NCBI GenBank assembly: GCA_905213905.1
Contig: CAJMKD010000001.1
Span: 124,001 to 188,000, forward strand
From: an uncultured Sutterella sp.
GTDB taxonomy: Bacteria > Pseudomonadota > Gammaproteobacteria > Burkholderiales > Burkholderiaceae_F
Length of the DNA stretch: 64,000 nt
Direction of reading: 5' to 3'
The notes below the pieces were generated by a model that saw only the letters and a program-made list of their open reading frames with translations, was not told where the DNA came from and searched no databases. Shown here piece by piece: positions 24,158 to 32,710 of the stretch. Both the position numbers and the translations under genes were made by a program. Each line of letters starts with the position of its first letter. Within the stretch, counting starts at the first letter, position 1.

Positions 24158-25471
24158 ATGGCCATGCTTGCTTTTTGGCAAAAATGCCTCATAGAGCTTC
24201 GGCACCTTCTTGGTCCCGATCTGGGCGCGCACGCGGCGTGGTTTAGAGATATTCAGCCAATAGCCTGGAACAAGGAAAAAGCGCAGCTCACCTTGTCATC
24301 ATCAGCTTCTAAACTACCTTTCATTCGCGCGCAGCTAGTTGAAGTAATCGCACAAGCTGCACAGCGTGCGAATGCAGACGTGCGCGTATCAATTCAGCTC
24401 GAGCCTATTCAAGACGAGTGCGATGCGCCTCGCTTTGAGCGCCATCCCACTTGCGCAGAGCAGGCGCTGCATCGAAAGACAGGGCTTACCTCTAAGTTCA
24501 CATTTGAATCCTATGTTTTTGGTCTTGCCAACCAACTTGCCGTTGCCGCGGCTGAACATGTTTCTCAAACAGCGGGCTCTCAATACAACCCCCTTTGCAT
24601 TTCTGGCGGCGTCGGACTCGGCAAAACGCACCTGATGCACGCGATTGGGCTTCGCTACTTAAGCCTGCATCCGAAAGCAAAAGTGCTCTGCGTGTCGGCA
24701 CGAGATCTTATCCATCGTCTTGCTGTTTCTTCTAATAAAGACAGCCGCTCTTGGGAAGAGCTAGAAGCTTTGGACTTGCTCCTCATTGACGATGCTTCTC
24801 TTAGAGATGTCGAGACGCTAGCAACCTTTTTCGAACATTTTGTTGAAAATGGTCGACAGTTGGTTCTGGTATCTGAAGATAATCCTCGAATTCAGACATC
24901 TTTAACGAGAATTCTCGGCAAAGGACTCACGGTTTCGATTGCAGAACCGGACCTGGAAATGCGAACAGCAATCTTGCTAGGTAAAGCAACTGTCATGAAT
25001 ATTCAACTTCCCGAAGAAGCAGCGGCATTTATAGCCAAGCGCTTGAAGTCGAATGTTCGAGAGCTTGAAGGAGCTCTACAGCAAATAGTCGCCTATCAAC
25101 AGTTCCACCCCGGTGCGGTACGAAGCTTGTCAATCGATCGCATCAAAATCGCCCTGCGTGATCTCTTCCAGCTGTCGGAAACCTTCGTGACTGTCGATCG
25201 CATACAACAAATAGTTGCGAATTATTTCAAAATGCCGACATCAGAACTTGTGTCGAAGCGAAAAAGCCATCGCGTGGCTTTCGCAAGACAACTAGCCATG
25301 TATCTTGCCAAGGAGCTGACACCAAACAGCTATCCTGAGATCGGCGAAAAGTTCGGCGGTCGAGATCATGCAATTGTTATGCACGCAGTTCGCAAAATCA
25401 CTCAGGAAAGAGAGTGCAAAATCGAACTGGATCACGAAATTAACATCCTAGAGCAGATGATCCGCGGATGA
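24158..25471 (+). CDS. dnaA: Chromosomal replication initiator DnaA (divergent core)
   Basis: 437 residues. Domain I is recognisable at the start (AFWQKCLIELRHLLG). Domain III has TFESYVFGLANQLAVAAA, Walker A GGVGLGKTHL (residues 150-159) and Walker B DLLLIDDASL (206-215). Domain IV carries the DnaA signature FGGRDHAIVMHAVRKI near the C-terminus with a normal basic loop (SKRKSHRVAFARQLAMYLAKEL). The AAA+ core is unusual: the family block after Walker B (Gln-Glu-Glu-Phe-Phe-His-Thr-Phe-Asn) is missing, sensor 1 reads VLVSEDNP, and the arginine finger region is RILGKGLTV (Arg251). About ten residues are lost compared with E. coli. No strong ribosome-binding site is seen; a second ATG lies two codons in. 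Confidence 0.93.
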   Translation: MAMLAFWQKCLIELRHLLGPDLGAHAAWFRDIQPIAWNKEKAQLTLSSSASKLPFIRAQLVEVIAQAAQRANADVRVSIQLEPIQDECDAPRFERHPTCAEQALHRKTGLTSKFTFESYVFGLANQLAVAAAEHVSQTAGSQYNPLCISGGVGLGKTHLMHAIGLRYLSLHPKAKVLCVSARDLIHRLAVSSNKDSRSWEELEALDLLLIDDASLRDVETLATFFEHFVENGRQLVLVSEDNPRIQTSLTRILGKGLTVSIAEPDLEMRTAILLGKATVMNIQLPEEAAAFIAKRLKSNVRELEGALQQIVAYQQFHPGAVRSLSIDRIKIALRDLFQLSETFVTVDRIQQIVANYFKMPTSELVSKRKSHRVAFARQLAMYLAKELTPNSYPEIGEKFGGRDHAIVMHAVRKITQERECKIELDHEINILEQMIRG

Positions 25472-25509
25472 CGCGGGCAGCTCTAATCAACAACAAGACA
25501 GACGCCATC

Positions 25510-26631
25510 ATGAAATTCATCCGTTGCACCTGCGAAAACCTTGCCAATCCCGTCAAAATTGTTGCCGGCATCGTTGAACGCAACCAGTCTTTACCTGTTG
25601 TGAGCAATATTCTCGTCGAGCAGAAAGACGCCGGCGTCCGCTTCACCACAACAGACCTTGACATTCAAATTCAAACGACATCTCCTGTTGGCGTAGAGGG
25701 CGTCCAAACAGCCTGCACGATCTCAGCTCAAAAATTGAATGAGATTCTCAACTCCTTCAAGACGCAGGATGCACTCGAACTGGAAATCGATGACGACAAC
25801 CGCGTCACACTTTCAAGCAAGAATAGCCAGTTCAATCTCCAGACCTTGCCAGTCCGAGACTTCCCAGTCATCACCGGAAACGACTGGTTGACAGATTTCA
25901 CAATCGAAGCGAAAACGTTGCGTTACTTGCTGGCTATGACCAGCTTTGCGATGGCTAATAAGGACATTCGCTACTTTCTCAACGGCGTACTCATGATCGT
26001 CGACAACGGTCTCATTAAATGTGTTGCCACCGATACGCATCGTCTTTCTTATTGCGATGCGACCGTTGAAGGCGCTACTGCTGTGGAAAAACCAATTAAA
26101 GCAACTATTCCGCGCAAGACGGTTCGCGAACTTTTGCGCATACTGCCTGAAGATGACACGCCAGTACAGGTCCGTCTTTCGAGCACGCAATGCGCTTTCC
26201 ACTTTGACAATGTCGAATTCCTGAGCAAACTTGTTGATGGGCAGTTCCCTGACTACGAAAAGGTTATGCCTAATCTTGAGATCAATGCGCAGGCCGTCAG
26301 CATCAACCGCGAAGATCTAATTACGGCGCTTCGACGCGTACAGATTCTTACCAACGAGAAGTTCCACGGTGTCCGCTGGCTACTTTCCAAAAATCAGCTG
26401 CTCATCCAGGGGTCGAACTCCGAACAAGAGGAGGCGAATCAGGTCATTGACATCGATTGGAGTTGGGGTGATCTGGATATCGGCTTCAATGTGATTTATT
26501 TGCTCGACGTTCTTACGTCACTCAAGAACACGGAGGTGGTTTTCCACTTCGCTGCTACACCGAAGAGTGTTCTGATTACGATGCCAGACTCGATGAACTT
26601 CCAATACGTCATCATGCCAATGCGTATTTAA
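25510..26631 (+). CDS. dnaN: DNA polymerase III beta sliding clamp
   Basis: 373 residues from the ATG at 25510, the usual length. Three repeated clamp domains; the ends are typical: MKFIRCTCENLANPVKIVAGIVERNQSLPV-like start (read MKFIRCTCENL, ERNQSLPVVSNIL) and a C-terminus ending in FQYVIMPMRI. The longer frame from 25468 overlaps the dnaA stop and adds non-family residues. It is 38 bp after dnaA and probably co-transcribed. Confidence 0.97.
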   Translation: MKFIRCTCENLANPVKIVAGIVERNQSLPVVSNILVEQKDAGVRFTTTDLDIQIQTTSPVGVEGVQTACTISAQKLNEILNSFKTQDALELEIDDDNRVTLSSKNSQFNLQTLPVRDFPVITGNDWLTDFTIEAKTLRYLLAMTSFAMANKDIRYFLNGVLMIVDNGLIKCVATDTHRLSYCDATVEGATAVEKPIKATIPRKTVRELLRILPEDDTPVQVRLSSTQCAFHFDNVEFLSKLVDGQFPDYEKVMPNLEINAQAVSINREDLITALRRVQILTNEKFHGVRWLLSKNQLLIQGSNSEQEEANQVIDIDWSWGDLDIGFNVIYLLDVLTSLKNTEVVFHFAATPKSVLITMPDSMNFQYVIMPMRI

Positions 26632-26710
26632 GTATCGCCCAGCAACAACATCGCCAGTCGTTGCAGTACAGGTACAATTGAGCGTTTGCTACCCAATCCA
26701 AGCTGTTGAA

Positions 26711-29287
26711 ATGATTGAAACGGATATCCAGAATAACGAAAACATCGAGGAACAGGCTCCGCGTACAGAGTTGAAGCGTATGGATGTCAATTTGGACGAT
26801 CTGCCGGGCCCCGATGCGGCTGCGTACAACGCAACCAGCATCCAGATCCTCGAAGGGCTGGAAGCCGTTAGAAAACGTCCCGGCATGTATATTGGCGACA
26901 CAGCGGATGGTTCAGGCCTTCATCACCTCGTTTACGAAGTCGTCGACAACTCCATCGACGAAGCGCTTGCCGGCTTTGCCTCGCAAATTGAAGTAACGAT
27001 ACACACGGACAACTCCGTATCTGTCGTTGACGACGGTCGCGGCATTCCTACGGCTATTAAATGGGACGACAAGCATGACCCGAAGAGAAGCGCAGCCGAA
27101 ATTGCTCTGACGGAACTTCATGCTGGTGGAAAGTTTGACAACAACGGCTACAAAATTTCAGGCGGTCTTCATGGTGTCGGCGTTTCCTGCGTCAACGCAT
27201 TATCGACTTGGCTCAGACTCGTCGTTCGGCGTGATGGCGAAGCTCGCTTTTTAGAATTCGCACGCGGTAAAGTGCAAAATCGCACAATTGAAAAGCAGAA
27301 AAATCCGATCACCGGAGAAATGACGGATGTCTCCCCGATGAAGCTTCTCGGCAATACCAATCGCCGAGGCACAGAGGTGCATTTTCTGCCGGATCCGGAG
27401 ATCTTCGAGCAGATTACCGAATTCAATTACGACACCTTGCTCTCCCGCTTGCGAGAGCTCTCGTTTCTGAATTCAGGCGTATCAATCACCCTTAAGGATT
27501 TGAGAACTGCGCATGAAGCTCACCTCAAAACTGATAAGGGTCTAGTTGCTTATGTTGAGTTCAAGAATCAGAGCCGAAACGTACTGCATCAAAAGATCTT
27601 TCACGCCAAAGAAACGGTAATCAGCAACAATGTGCCCGTTGAAGTTGAAATTGCCATGCAATGGCAAGATGGCTACAACGAAGTCCTCACCGCTTATACC
27701 AACAACATCCCACAACGCGATGGTGGAACGCACGTTACAGGATTGCGCGCCGCGATGACCCGTGTCCTGAAAAACTACATCGCTAAGAACGAATTCGCTA
27801 AAAAAGCTAAGGTGGATCCTGAAGGCGACGATATGCGCGAGGGCTTGACATGTGTGCTTTCAGTCAAAGTTCCGCAACCGAAGTTCAGCTCTCAAACAAA
27901 AGACAAACTTGTTTCAAGTGAAGTTCGTCCTGCTGTTGAGGAAGTTGTCGCGCGTGAGCTAGAGCTTTTCCTCGAACAAAATCCAGCTGATGCAAAAGTC
28001 ATTTGCGAGAAGATCGTTTCGGCTGCGCGAGCTCGTGAAGCAGCTCGCAAAGCCCGTGACATGACGCGAAAGAATGTTATGGGGGGCGGCCTACCTGGCA
28101 AATTAGCTGATTGTCGTGAAAAAAATCCTGCCTATTCCGAACTCTTTCTTGTGGAAGGCGATTCCGCTGGTGGCTCAGCTAAGCAGGGGCGAGATTCGAG
28201 CTATCAAGCCATTCTGCCGTTGCGTGGCAAAGTACTTAATGTTGAAAAAGCTGCCCAAGACAAGCTGCTAGATTCCGAGCAGATTCGTATGCTCACGCTT
28301 GCACTGGGAACGAATATCGGTAAAAACTTTGATATTTCAAAGCTTCGCTATCACCGCATCATCATCATGACCGATGCGGACGTAGTCGGCGCGCACATCC
28401 GACCGCTCCTTTTACCGCTAATCTATCGTCAGATGCCGCAGTTAATTGAGAACGGTTACGTCTACATTGCGCAACCGCCGCTCTATAAAGTTCAGAAAAA
28501 TCGACAAGATAAAGGTCGATTCCTCAAGGACGAAGCGGAAATGGATGCGTATCTCAAGGAACTCGCGCTCCAGGATGCAAGGCTTTACAAGAACGCACAG
28601 GACCGCAAAAACGACATTGCAATACGAGGCACGCAATTAGAAGCTCTTGTGGACGAATTCTTTGCAGCAGATAACGTTATTAAACGCTTGGGCACAGCTA
28701 TTGACCGTGCCGTTCTGCTCGCCATTGCAGCTGGTGTTGAAGTAGACCTTGAAAATACCTTTAGCGCTGCAGAGAGCGCTCGTCGCCTTGAGGCGGAAAT
28801 GCGTGATCCAAACGTGAAAATTGAAGCGGTCTATGACGAACCCAACGAAAAGCACCTTTTGAAGATTCATCGCTTCAAGCACGGCAACTACAAAACAACT
28901 ACGATGCACCCGGAGTTTGTCCTGTCTGCCGATTACAAGAAGCTACAAGAAAGCGCCAAGATGCTTCAAGGGGTGATAGAAACCGGAGCTGTAGTTGCCC
29001 GAAACAATGCAGAACAACCGGTCAAAAACTTTGGTGAAGCCGTCAGCTGGTTACTAAAACAGGCCGAAAAAGGAATCATCCGTCAACGCTACAAAGGGCT
29101 TGGTGAGATGACTGCCGCGCAGCTGAGAGATACGACGATGGATCCGAAAGTACGACGAATGCTACGTGTTCGCATTGAAGATGCCGCTAGCGCCGATGCA
29201 GTCTTCTCCATGCTCATGGGAGATGTCGTTGAGCCACGAAGGGCTTTCATCGAAAGCAATGCACTTTTCGCTAGCGTTGACGCTTAA
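26711..29287 (+). CDS. gyrB: DNA gyrase subunit B
   Basis: 858 residues from ATG 26711, similar to other Proteobacteria with the inserted domain. The ATPase domain shows VRKRPGMYIGDT, the Mg-ATP loop GGLHGVGVSCVNAL (about residue 150), and the TOPRIM domain EGDSAGGSAKQGRD (about residue 475) followed by DADVVGAHI, where many gyrases have DADVDGSHI. The C-terminus GLGEMTAAQLRDTTMDP is standard. It lies 79 bp after dnaN with no recF between, and is followed by a strong terminator. Confidence 0.97.
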   Translation: MIETDIQNNENIEEQAPRTELKRMDVNLDDLPGPDAAAYNATSIQILEGLEAVRKRPGMYIGDTADGSGLHHLVYEVVDNSIDEALAGFASQIEVTIHTDNSVSVVDDGRGIPTAIKWDDKHDPKRSAAEIALTELHAGGKFDNNGYKISGGLHGVGVSCVNALSTWLRLVVRRDGEARFLEFARGKVQNRTIEKQKNPITGEMTDVSPMKLLGNTNRRGTEVHFLPDPEIFEQITEFNYDTLLSRLRELSFLNSGVSITLKDLRTAHEAHLKTDKGLVAYVEFKNQSRNVLHQKIFHAKETVISNNVPVEVEIAMQWQDGYNEVLTAYTNNIPQRDGGTHVTGLRAAMTRVLKNYIAKNEFAKKAKVDPEGDDMREGLTCVLSVKVPQPKFSSQTKDKLVSSEVRPAVEEVVARELELFLEQNPADAKVICEKIVSAARAREAARKARDMTRKNVMGGGLPGKLADCREKNPAYSELFLVEGDSAGGSAKQGRDSSYQAILPLRGKVLNVEKAAQDKLLDSEQIRMLTLALGTNIGKNFDISKLRYHRIIIMTDADVVGAHIRPLLLPLIYRQMPQLIENGYVYIAQPPLYKVQKNRQDKGRFLKDEAEMDAYLKELALQDARLYKNAQDRKNDIAIRGTQLEALVDEFFAADNVIKRLGTAIDRAVLLAIAAGVEVDLENTFSAAESARRLEAEMRDPNVKIEAVYDEPNEKHLLKIHRFKHGNYKTTTMHPEFVLSADYKKLQESAKMLQGVIETGAVVARNNAEQPVKNFGEAVSWLLKQAEKGIIRQRYKGLGEMTAAQLRDTTMDPKVRRMLRVRIEDAASADAVFSMLMGDVVEPRRAFIESNALFASVDA

Positions 29288-29302
29288 AAAGTTGACTCTT
29301 TT

Positions 29303-29339
29303 GCCTTCCGAAACCTACAGGGTTCGGAAGGCTTTTTTT
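29303..29339 (+). terminator. Rho-independent terminator after gyrB
   Basis: GCCTTCCGAA (29303-29312) and TTCGGAAGGC (29323-29332) make a perfect 10-bp stem followed by seven T residues, 15 bp past the gyrB stop. It closes the dnaA-dnaN-gyrB unit. Confidence 0.9.
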
Positions 29340-29351
29340 AAGGATCCTTCC

Positions 29352-30290
29352 ATGACTGAATTTCAAGAGCAGCTCGTGGTAGCGGTATCGTCAAGAGCAC
29401 TCTTCAACTTAGAAGCTGAGCATCAGCTTTTTGAGAAAGAAGGTTATGCGGCCTTCCGAGATTATCAGTTAAAGAATCAAAACAACCCCTTAAAACCTGG
29501 CGTAGCCTTTCCTTTCGTCAAACGACTTCTAGGGCTCAATCAACTCTTTGGAGATCTTGCGCCTTTCCGTGTGGTGGTTCTTTCACGCAATTCGCCAGAA
29601 ACAGCTCGGCGCTTCTTTCAATCCTGCCGACACTATAGCCTGCCGATCAATGCTGGTGCCTTCACCTCGGGACACTCTACGTTTCCTTATATTCAGGCCT
29701 TCAGAGTTTCCCTATTTCTTTCAGCTAATCCCGAAAATGTAGAAAAAGCCATACGTGCAGGTCTTCCAGCCGGACTCGTATTACCCAATCCTATCCCAGA
29801 CACAGAAGACAGCAACGATCCAACTCTCAAAATTGCTTTTGACTTTGATGGTGTTCTAGCTGACGATGAATCTGAGCGAGAATTCCAAAAAGAGGGTTTA
29901 CGCGGTTTTCAAAGACTTGAAGAAGAAAAAGCTAGTACACCGCACTCACCTGGTCCACTGCGCGATCTTTTTCAAAAGCTCTCAGCCTTTCAGCGACTTG
30001 ATTATCAGCTTCACGGACAGTCGGATCCGTATTTCAACCCTGCCATCCGCATCTCTATTGTGACTGCACGCGGTGCTCAAAGTGAAGCTCGACTGATTAC
30101 GACATTAAAAAGTTTCGGAATGAATGCAGCAGAGCTATTTCTGCTTGATGGTCTGTCTAAGACAGCCATCCTCGAAGCCATACGACCTCACATTTTCTTC
30201 GACGATCAAGTACGACATCTTGCAGCTGTAGAAACAAGCATCCCTTCCGTTTTAGTTCCCTTCGGTATTCACAATACGCAACATAAATAA
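29352..30290 (+). CDS. Cytosolic-type 5'-nucleotidase (PF06189 family)
   Basis: 312 residues from ATG 29352. It resembles the 5'-nucleotidase family related to animal cytosolic cN-I: FRVVVLSRNSPETARRF and AGAFTSGHSTFPYIQAF-type segments in the first half, HAD-like nucleophile motif IAFDFDGVLADDESE (about residues 160-173), Thr motif SIVTARGA, and the Lys/Asp motifs DGLSKTAIL and IFFDDQ near the end. It should dephosphorylate nucleoside monophosphates in the cytoplasm. The start codon lies only 12 bp after the gyrB terminator, so its promoter is probably inside the end of gyrB, or it depends on readthrough. C-rich on the coding strand like dnaN. Confidence 0.82.
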   Translation: MTEFQEQLVVAVSSRALFNLEAEHQLFEKEGYAAFRDYQLKNQNNPLKPGVAFPFVKRLLGLNQLFGDLAPFRVVVLSRNSPETARRFFQSCRHYSLPINAGAFTSGHSTFPYIQAFRVSLFLSANPENVEKAIRAGLPAGLVLPNPIPDTEDSNDPTLKIAFDFDGVLADDESEREFQKEGLRGFQRLEEEKASTPHSPGPLRDLFQKLSAFQRLDYQLHGQSDPYFNPAIRISIVTARGAQSEARLITTLKSFGMNAAELFLLDGLSKTAILEAIRPHIFFDDQVRHLAAVETSIPSVLVPFGIHNTQHK

Positions 30291-30536
30291 CTCTTAACAC
30301 CAAAATATCCACGTGATATCCAAGAAATATCCGTAAAGAAACCAAACAAAACCCCCGCTACATCAACAAATTTTTCACAAGAGAAATTCCTATTCAGCCT
30401 CGTTTTTCCGTAGGCCAAAAGAAAAATTTAATAGCGATCAACCTTCGATAAAATGCGGAAACATCTACTTGCTTATCTATTATTCTTCTTAATTCTTTAA
30501 ATTAGTCGTTAGTAGTAAGTAGGGAAGGTGGTTTTC

Positions 30537-30545
30537 TGTGGATAA
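30537..30545 (-). promoter_or_regulatory. Perfect DnaA box (TTATCCACA)
   Basis: Identical to the E. coli high-affinity box; reads on the minus strand inside the AT-rich gene-free region. Confidence 0.6.
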
Positions 30546-30673
30546 GTTGTTTTTTTAGTTAAAAATCAACAAGTTATTGTTTTTATAACCTTGTTGAAAG
30601 TAGGGGTGATAGATTGTTTATTCGATTGGATAACCTGTTGATGGTTTTCCGGGCTCTTCGAACGAACACTGAG

Positions 30674-30726
30674 TTGTCAACAATTCAAAGAAACAACAAA
30701 GAAGTTATCAACATAATTTATCAACA
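30674..30726 (+). promoter_or_regulatory. Cluster of three DnaA-box-like sites
   Basis: TTGTCAACA (30674), TTATCAACA (30705) and TTATCAACA (30718), all in the plus direction, the last two 13 bp apart. Each TTATCAACA differs from TTATCCACA by one base. Confidence 0.5.
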
Positions 30727-30758
30727 AAAACAACAACATTTTTGTTGTTCTTAGAGGC

Positions 30759-31517
30759 ATGGTCACCCAATCTCCAGTTCTTCCTTGGTTTTCCCCGAAA
30801 TTATCTAGATCCATGGCCGGCGTCATGCATGGTTTAGGACACAGCGTTCTGTTTCGAAGGGGCGAGGTCATCTATCAAACCCCGGGATTCTTTTCCAAGC
30901 TAATGTTTGTACGGCGCGGTTTGGTGGTGAAAGCCCTCACTGATGCCCACCATGAAGATCCTTTGCTTATTTCTATAGCGGGGCCGGGGACGCTCTGCGG
31001 AAGTTACGAAACGCTCTATCTGCCAGATCAGATGCCTCGGCAGCACTGGTGCATGACGACAACGGAGGTACTAGTTGTCAATGCAGAACTCTTGCTGAGA
31101 ATCTGTGATCAAAATGCAGTTTGGCAAAAAGAGCTTTACAGCTATTCGGCTGCCTGTGCTCTTTCAGACCGATGTGGTTTGCTTGTGAATCACTCAGTAG
31201 ATTTAGAGACGAGACTCGGTATTTTCTTCATTCTGTGTGCTTCTCAACTCGATAAAAGCTTCTCGGAAGGTTTGACAACTCCGTCCGTGGAGTGGCTTGG
31301 CCTCTCTATCCCCCCTTCTAGACGTGTAGCGGCTTCGCTTCTAAATACCAGCTCAGACAGCATCCGCAGCGTCTTAAAACTGTGGCGAGATAACGATGTC
31401 ATTCGCTTCCGCTCGCATAAATTGCTTCTTCGACGGGAACAATTCTTTATTTATTGGAGAGCAGTCAACAATCTGCTCGGGACGCAGTTATCCCTTAACG
31501 AAAGTGTCGACAGATGA
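30759..31517 (+). CDS. Crp/Fnr-family transcription regulator
   Basis: 252 residues. The N-terminal part fits a cyclic-nucleotide-binding fold (LFRRGEVIYQTPGFFSKLMFVRRGLVVKAL, read as RRGEVIYQTPG and VRRGLVVKAL; SIAGPGTLCGSYETLY), followed by a long helix and a C-terminal winged helix (PPSRRVAASLLNTSSDSIRSVLKLWRDNDVI in the recognition region, shortened SSDSIRSVLKLWRDN). The N-terminal Cys cluster of Fnr is absent, and the cAMP-contact residues of Crp are not evident, so the signal is unknown. It starts next to the proposed origin; a 7-bp hairpin AACAACA-TTTT-TGTTGTT (30732-30749) sits just before the start and AGAGG is only one base from the ATG. Confidence 0.78.
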   Translation: MVTQSPVLPWFSPKLSRSMAGVMHGLGHSVLFRRGEVIYQTPGFFSKLMFVRRGLVVKALTDAHHEDPLLISIAGPGTLCGSYETLYLPDQMPRQHWCMTTTEVLVVNAELLLRICDQNAVWQKELYSYSAACALSDRCGLLVNHSVDLETRLGIFFILCASQLDKSFSEGLTTPSVEWLGLSIPPSRRVAASLLNTSSDSIRSVLKLWRDNDVIRFRSHKLLLRREQFFIYWRAVNNLLGTQLSLNESVDR

Positions 31518-31597
31518 GCCTTGTTCTTTCGATAAACTGAACACTTTATGCGGGCTTGAGGCCACCGAAGAAAAAATGTTTGTTGCAGGATGACAAG

Positions 31598-32251
31598 ATG
31601 AAAAAAGCAATTAGCCGAGCGGCGCTGAGCGCAACGTTCATACCGGTTTTGTTGATTCTTTCCGGCTGTGTGGCTGCGCCGTTGATTGTCGGTGGAGCGG
31701 CTGTGACTACGGCGACTGTGGTTACAGACCGTCGTTCAACGGGTACGATTGTCAGTGACGAAGTGATTGAGAAGCGTGTGAGCTATGAAATTGATCAAGC
31801 ACTTGGTAAATCCAAGCGACACATCACAGTAACAAGCTACGAAGGGCGAGTTCTTCTTTCGGGTGAAGTAGCGACACTTAATGATCGACAAGTTGCTCAG
31901 CAGGTTGCCAGCGTGAGTTTAGATGTGCGTGAAGTCATCAACGAGCTGGCAGTCATGGATCCGTCTTCTATGACGACACGTCTTTCAGATTCGATGCTTG
32001 CGACAAAGGTACGGTCTGCGATTATCGGCAACAGCCGCATTTCCTTGAACCAGATGAAGGTTACTGTCGATCGCGGAATTGTCTATCTGATGGGGTTGGT
32101 AACACGGGAAGAAGCAAAGCTTGCCGCGCAAACTGCTGCTGAGGTCTCTGGTGTTCAGAAAATAGTGACGTGTTTTACTGTTGAATCTCCGGAAGAGGTT
32201 GCTCGCAGAATGCAGAACGTGGAGCAACCAGGAGAGTCGGAAAACAACTAA
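31598..32251 (+). CDS. BON-domain outer-membrane lipoprotein (DolP/OsmY-like)
   Basis: 217 residues from ATG 31598. A lipoprotein signal peptide ends at the lipobox LSGC (about residues 21-24). Two BON domains follow (about residues 58-125 and 135-205), each with the pattern of a short beta-alpha-beta unit: ITVTSYEGRVLLSGEV ... REVINELAV and MKVTVDRGIVYLMGLVTREEA ... VQKIVTCF. This two-BON lipoprotein layout matches DolP (YraP), which guards outer-membrane integrity in E. coli. The Crp/Fnr gene lies 80 bp upstream. Confidence 0.88.
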   Translation: MKKAISRAALSATFIPVLLILSGCVAAPLIVGGAAVTTATVVTDRRSTGTIVSDEVIEKRVSYEIDQALGKSKRHITVTSYEGRVLLSGEVATLNDRQVAQQVASVSLDVREVINELAVMDPSSMTTRLSDSMLATKVRSAIIGNSRISLNQMKVTVDRGIVYLMGLVTREEAKLAAQTAAEVSGVQKIVTCFTVESPEEVARRMQNVEQPGESENN

Positions 32252-32385
32252 ATCATCATATAGTCATGATCTAGGCCTACACAGCGTCAGGTGTTGAAGG
32301 GGGACGTTATGTGTCGTTCGGCTTCAAGCAGAGGCGGTTCTGCTGAGATCTAGGCTTTCACTTTCTAATCAATGATTTGTGGTTC

Positions 32386-32425
32386 AAGTGCATGAGAAGC
32401 ACCCAGGAAGAGTTCTCATGCACTT
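32386..32425. repeat. Perfect 13-bp inverted repeat
   Basis: AAGTGCATGAGAA (32386-32398) and TTCTCATGCACTT (32413-32425) with a 14-nt spacer. No T tail follows on either strand, so it is not a standard terminator. Confidence 0.8.
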
Positions 32426-32670
32426 CGAACACTCTGATTTAGCATTGTCGCTAAACCATCACGTTCAAAGCTGGTCCAGCCGTTTCGAACGAGAATTGTC
32501 CTCTCTTCTCTGATCTATGAGAGTTTTTGTAACCTTTGTCTCGTATCTTCAAAGAGGTTGTTCGCACGGTACATATCTCTGGACGTCTGATATGTGCATT
32601 GGGGTTGAAATCTCAGTATTGCGTAGGTAAGTGGTTTCTCAACACCACAGTACAAAGGCGTGACGTAAAA

Positions 32671-32706
32671 GGGAAAAATGCCCAGTCGAAGAATCGAAAG
32701 GGCATT
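32671..32706 (-). terminator. Rho-independent terminator after menA
   Basis: Minus strand AATGCCC (32700-32706) and GGGCATT (32677-32683) form a 7-bp stem, followed by TTTCCC. It begins 4 bp beyond the menA stop. Confidence 0.7.
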
Positions 32707-32710
32707 GTAG

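Larger units (their letters stand above)
30291..30758. other. oriC: Probable chromosome origin (oriC) region
   Basis: 468 bp of AT-rich DNA without a gene. DnaA-box-like sites: TTTTTCACA (30371-30379), a perfect TTATCCACA on the minus strand (30537-30545), TTGTCAACA (30674-30682), and TTATCAACA twice (30705-30713 and 30718-30726). AT-rich tracts lie at 30421-30520 and 30541-30600 and could unwind. Hand counts of G and C in sampled 60-base lines of plus-strand genes change sign here: more C than G in 24.5-30.2 kb, more G than C from 30.9 kb on. Both facts point to the origin being here rather than in front of dnaA. Experimental proof is lacking. Confidence 0.6.
32252..32710. other. Gene-free stretch with strong inverted repeats
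   Basis: 459 bp between the BON lipoprotein and menA (convergent ends). It holds a hairpin with stem TCAAGCAGA/TCTGCTGA with one bulge (32323-32346), a perfect 13-bp inverted repeat (32386-32425), a weak CTCTC/GAGAG hairpin before TTTTT (32502-32528), and the menA terminator (32671-32706). A 64-codon plus-strand frame at 32536 overlaps the terminator and looks like no protein. It may encode a structured RNA, or be leftover DNA. Confidence 0.45.
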
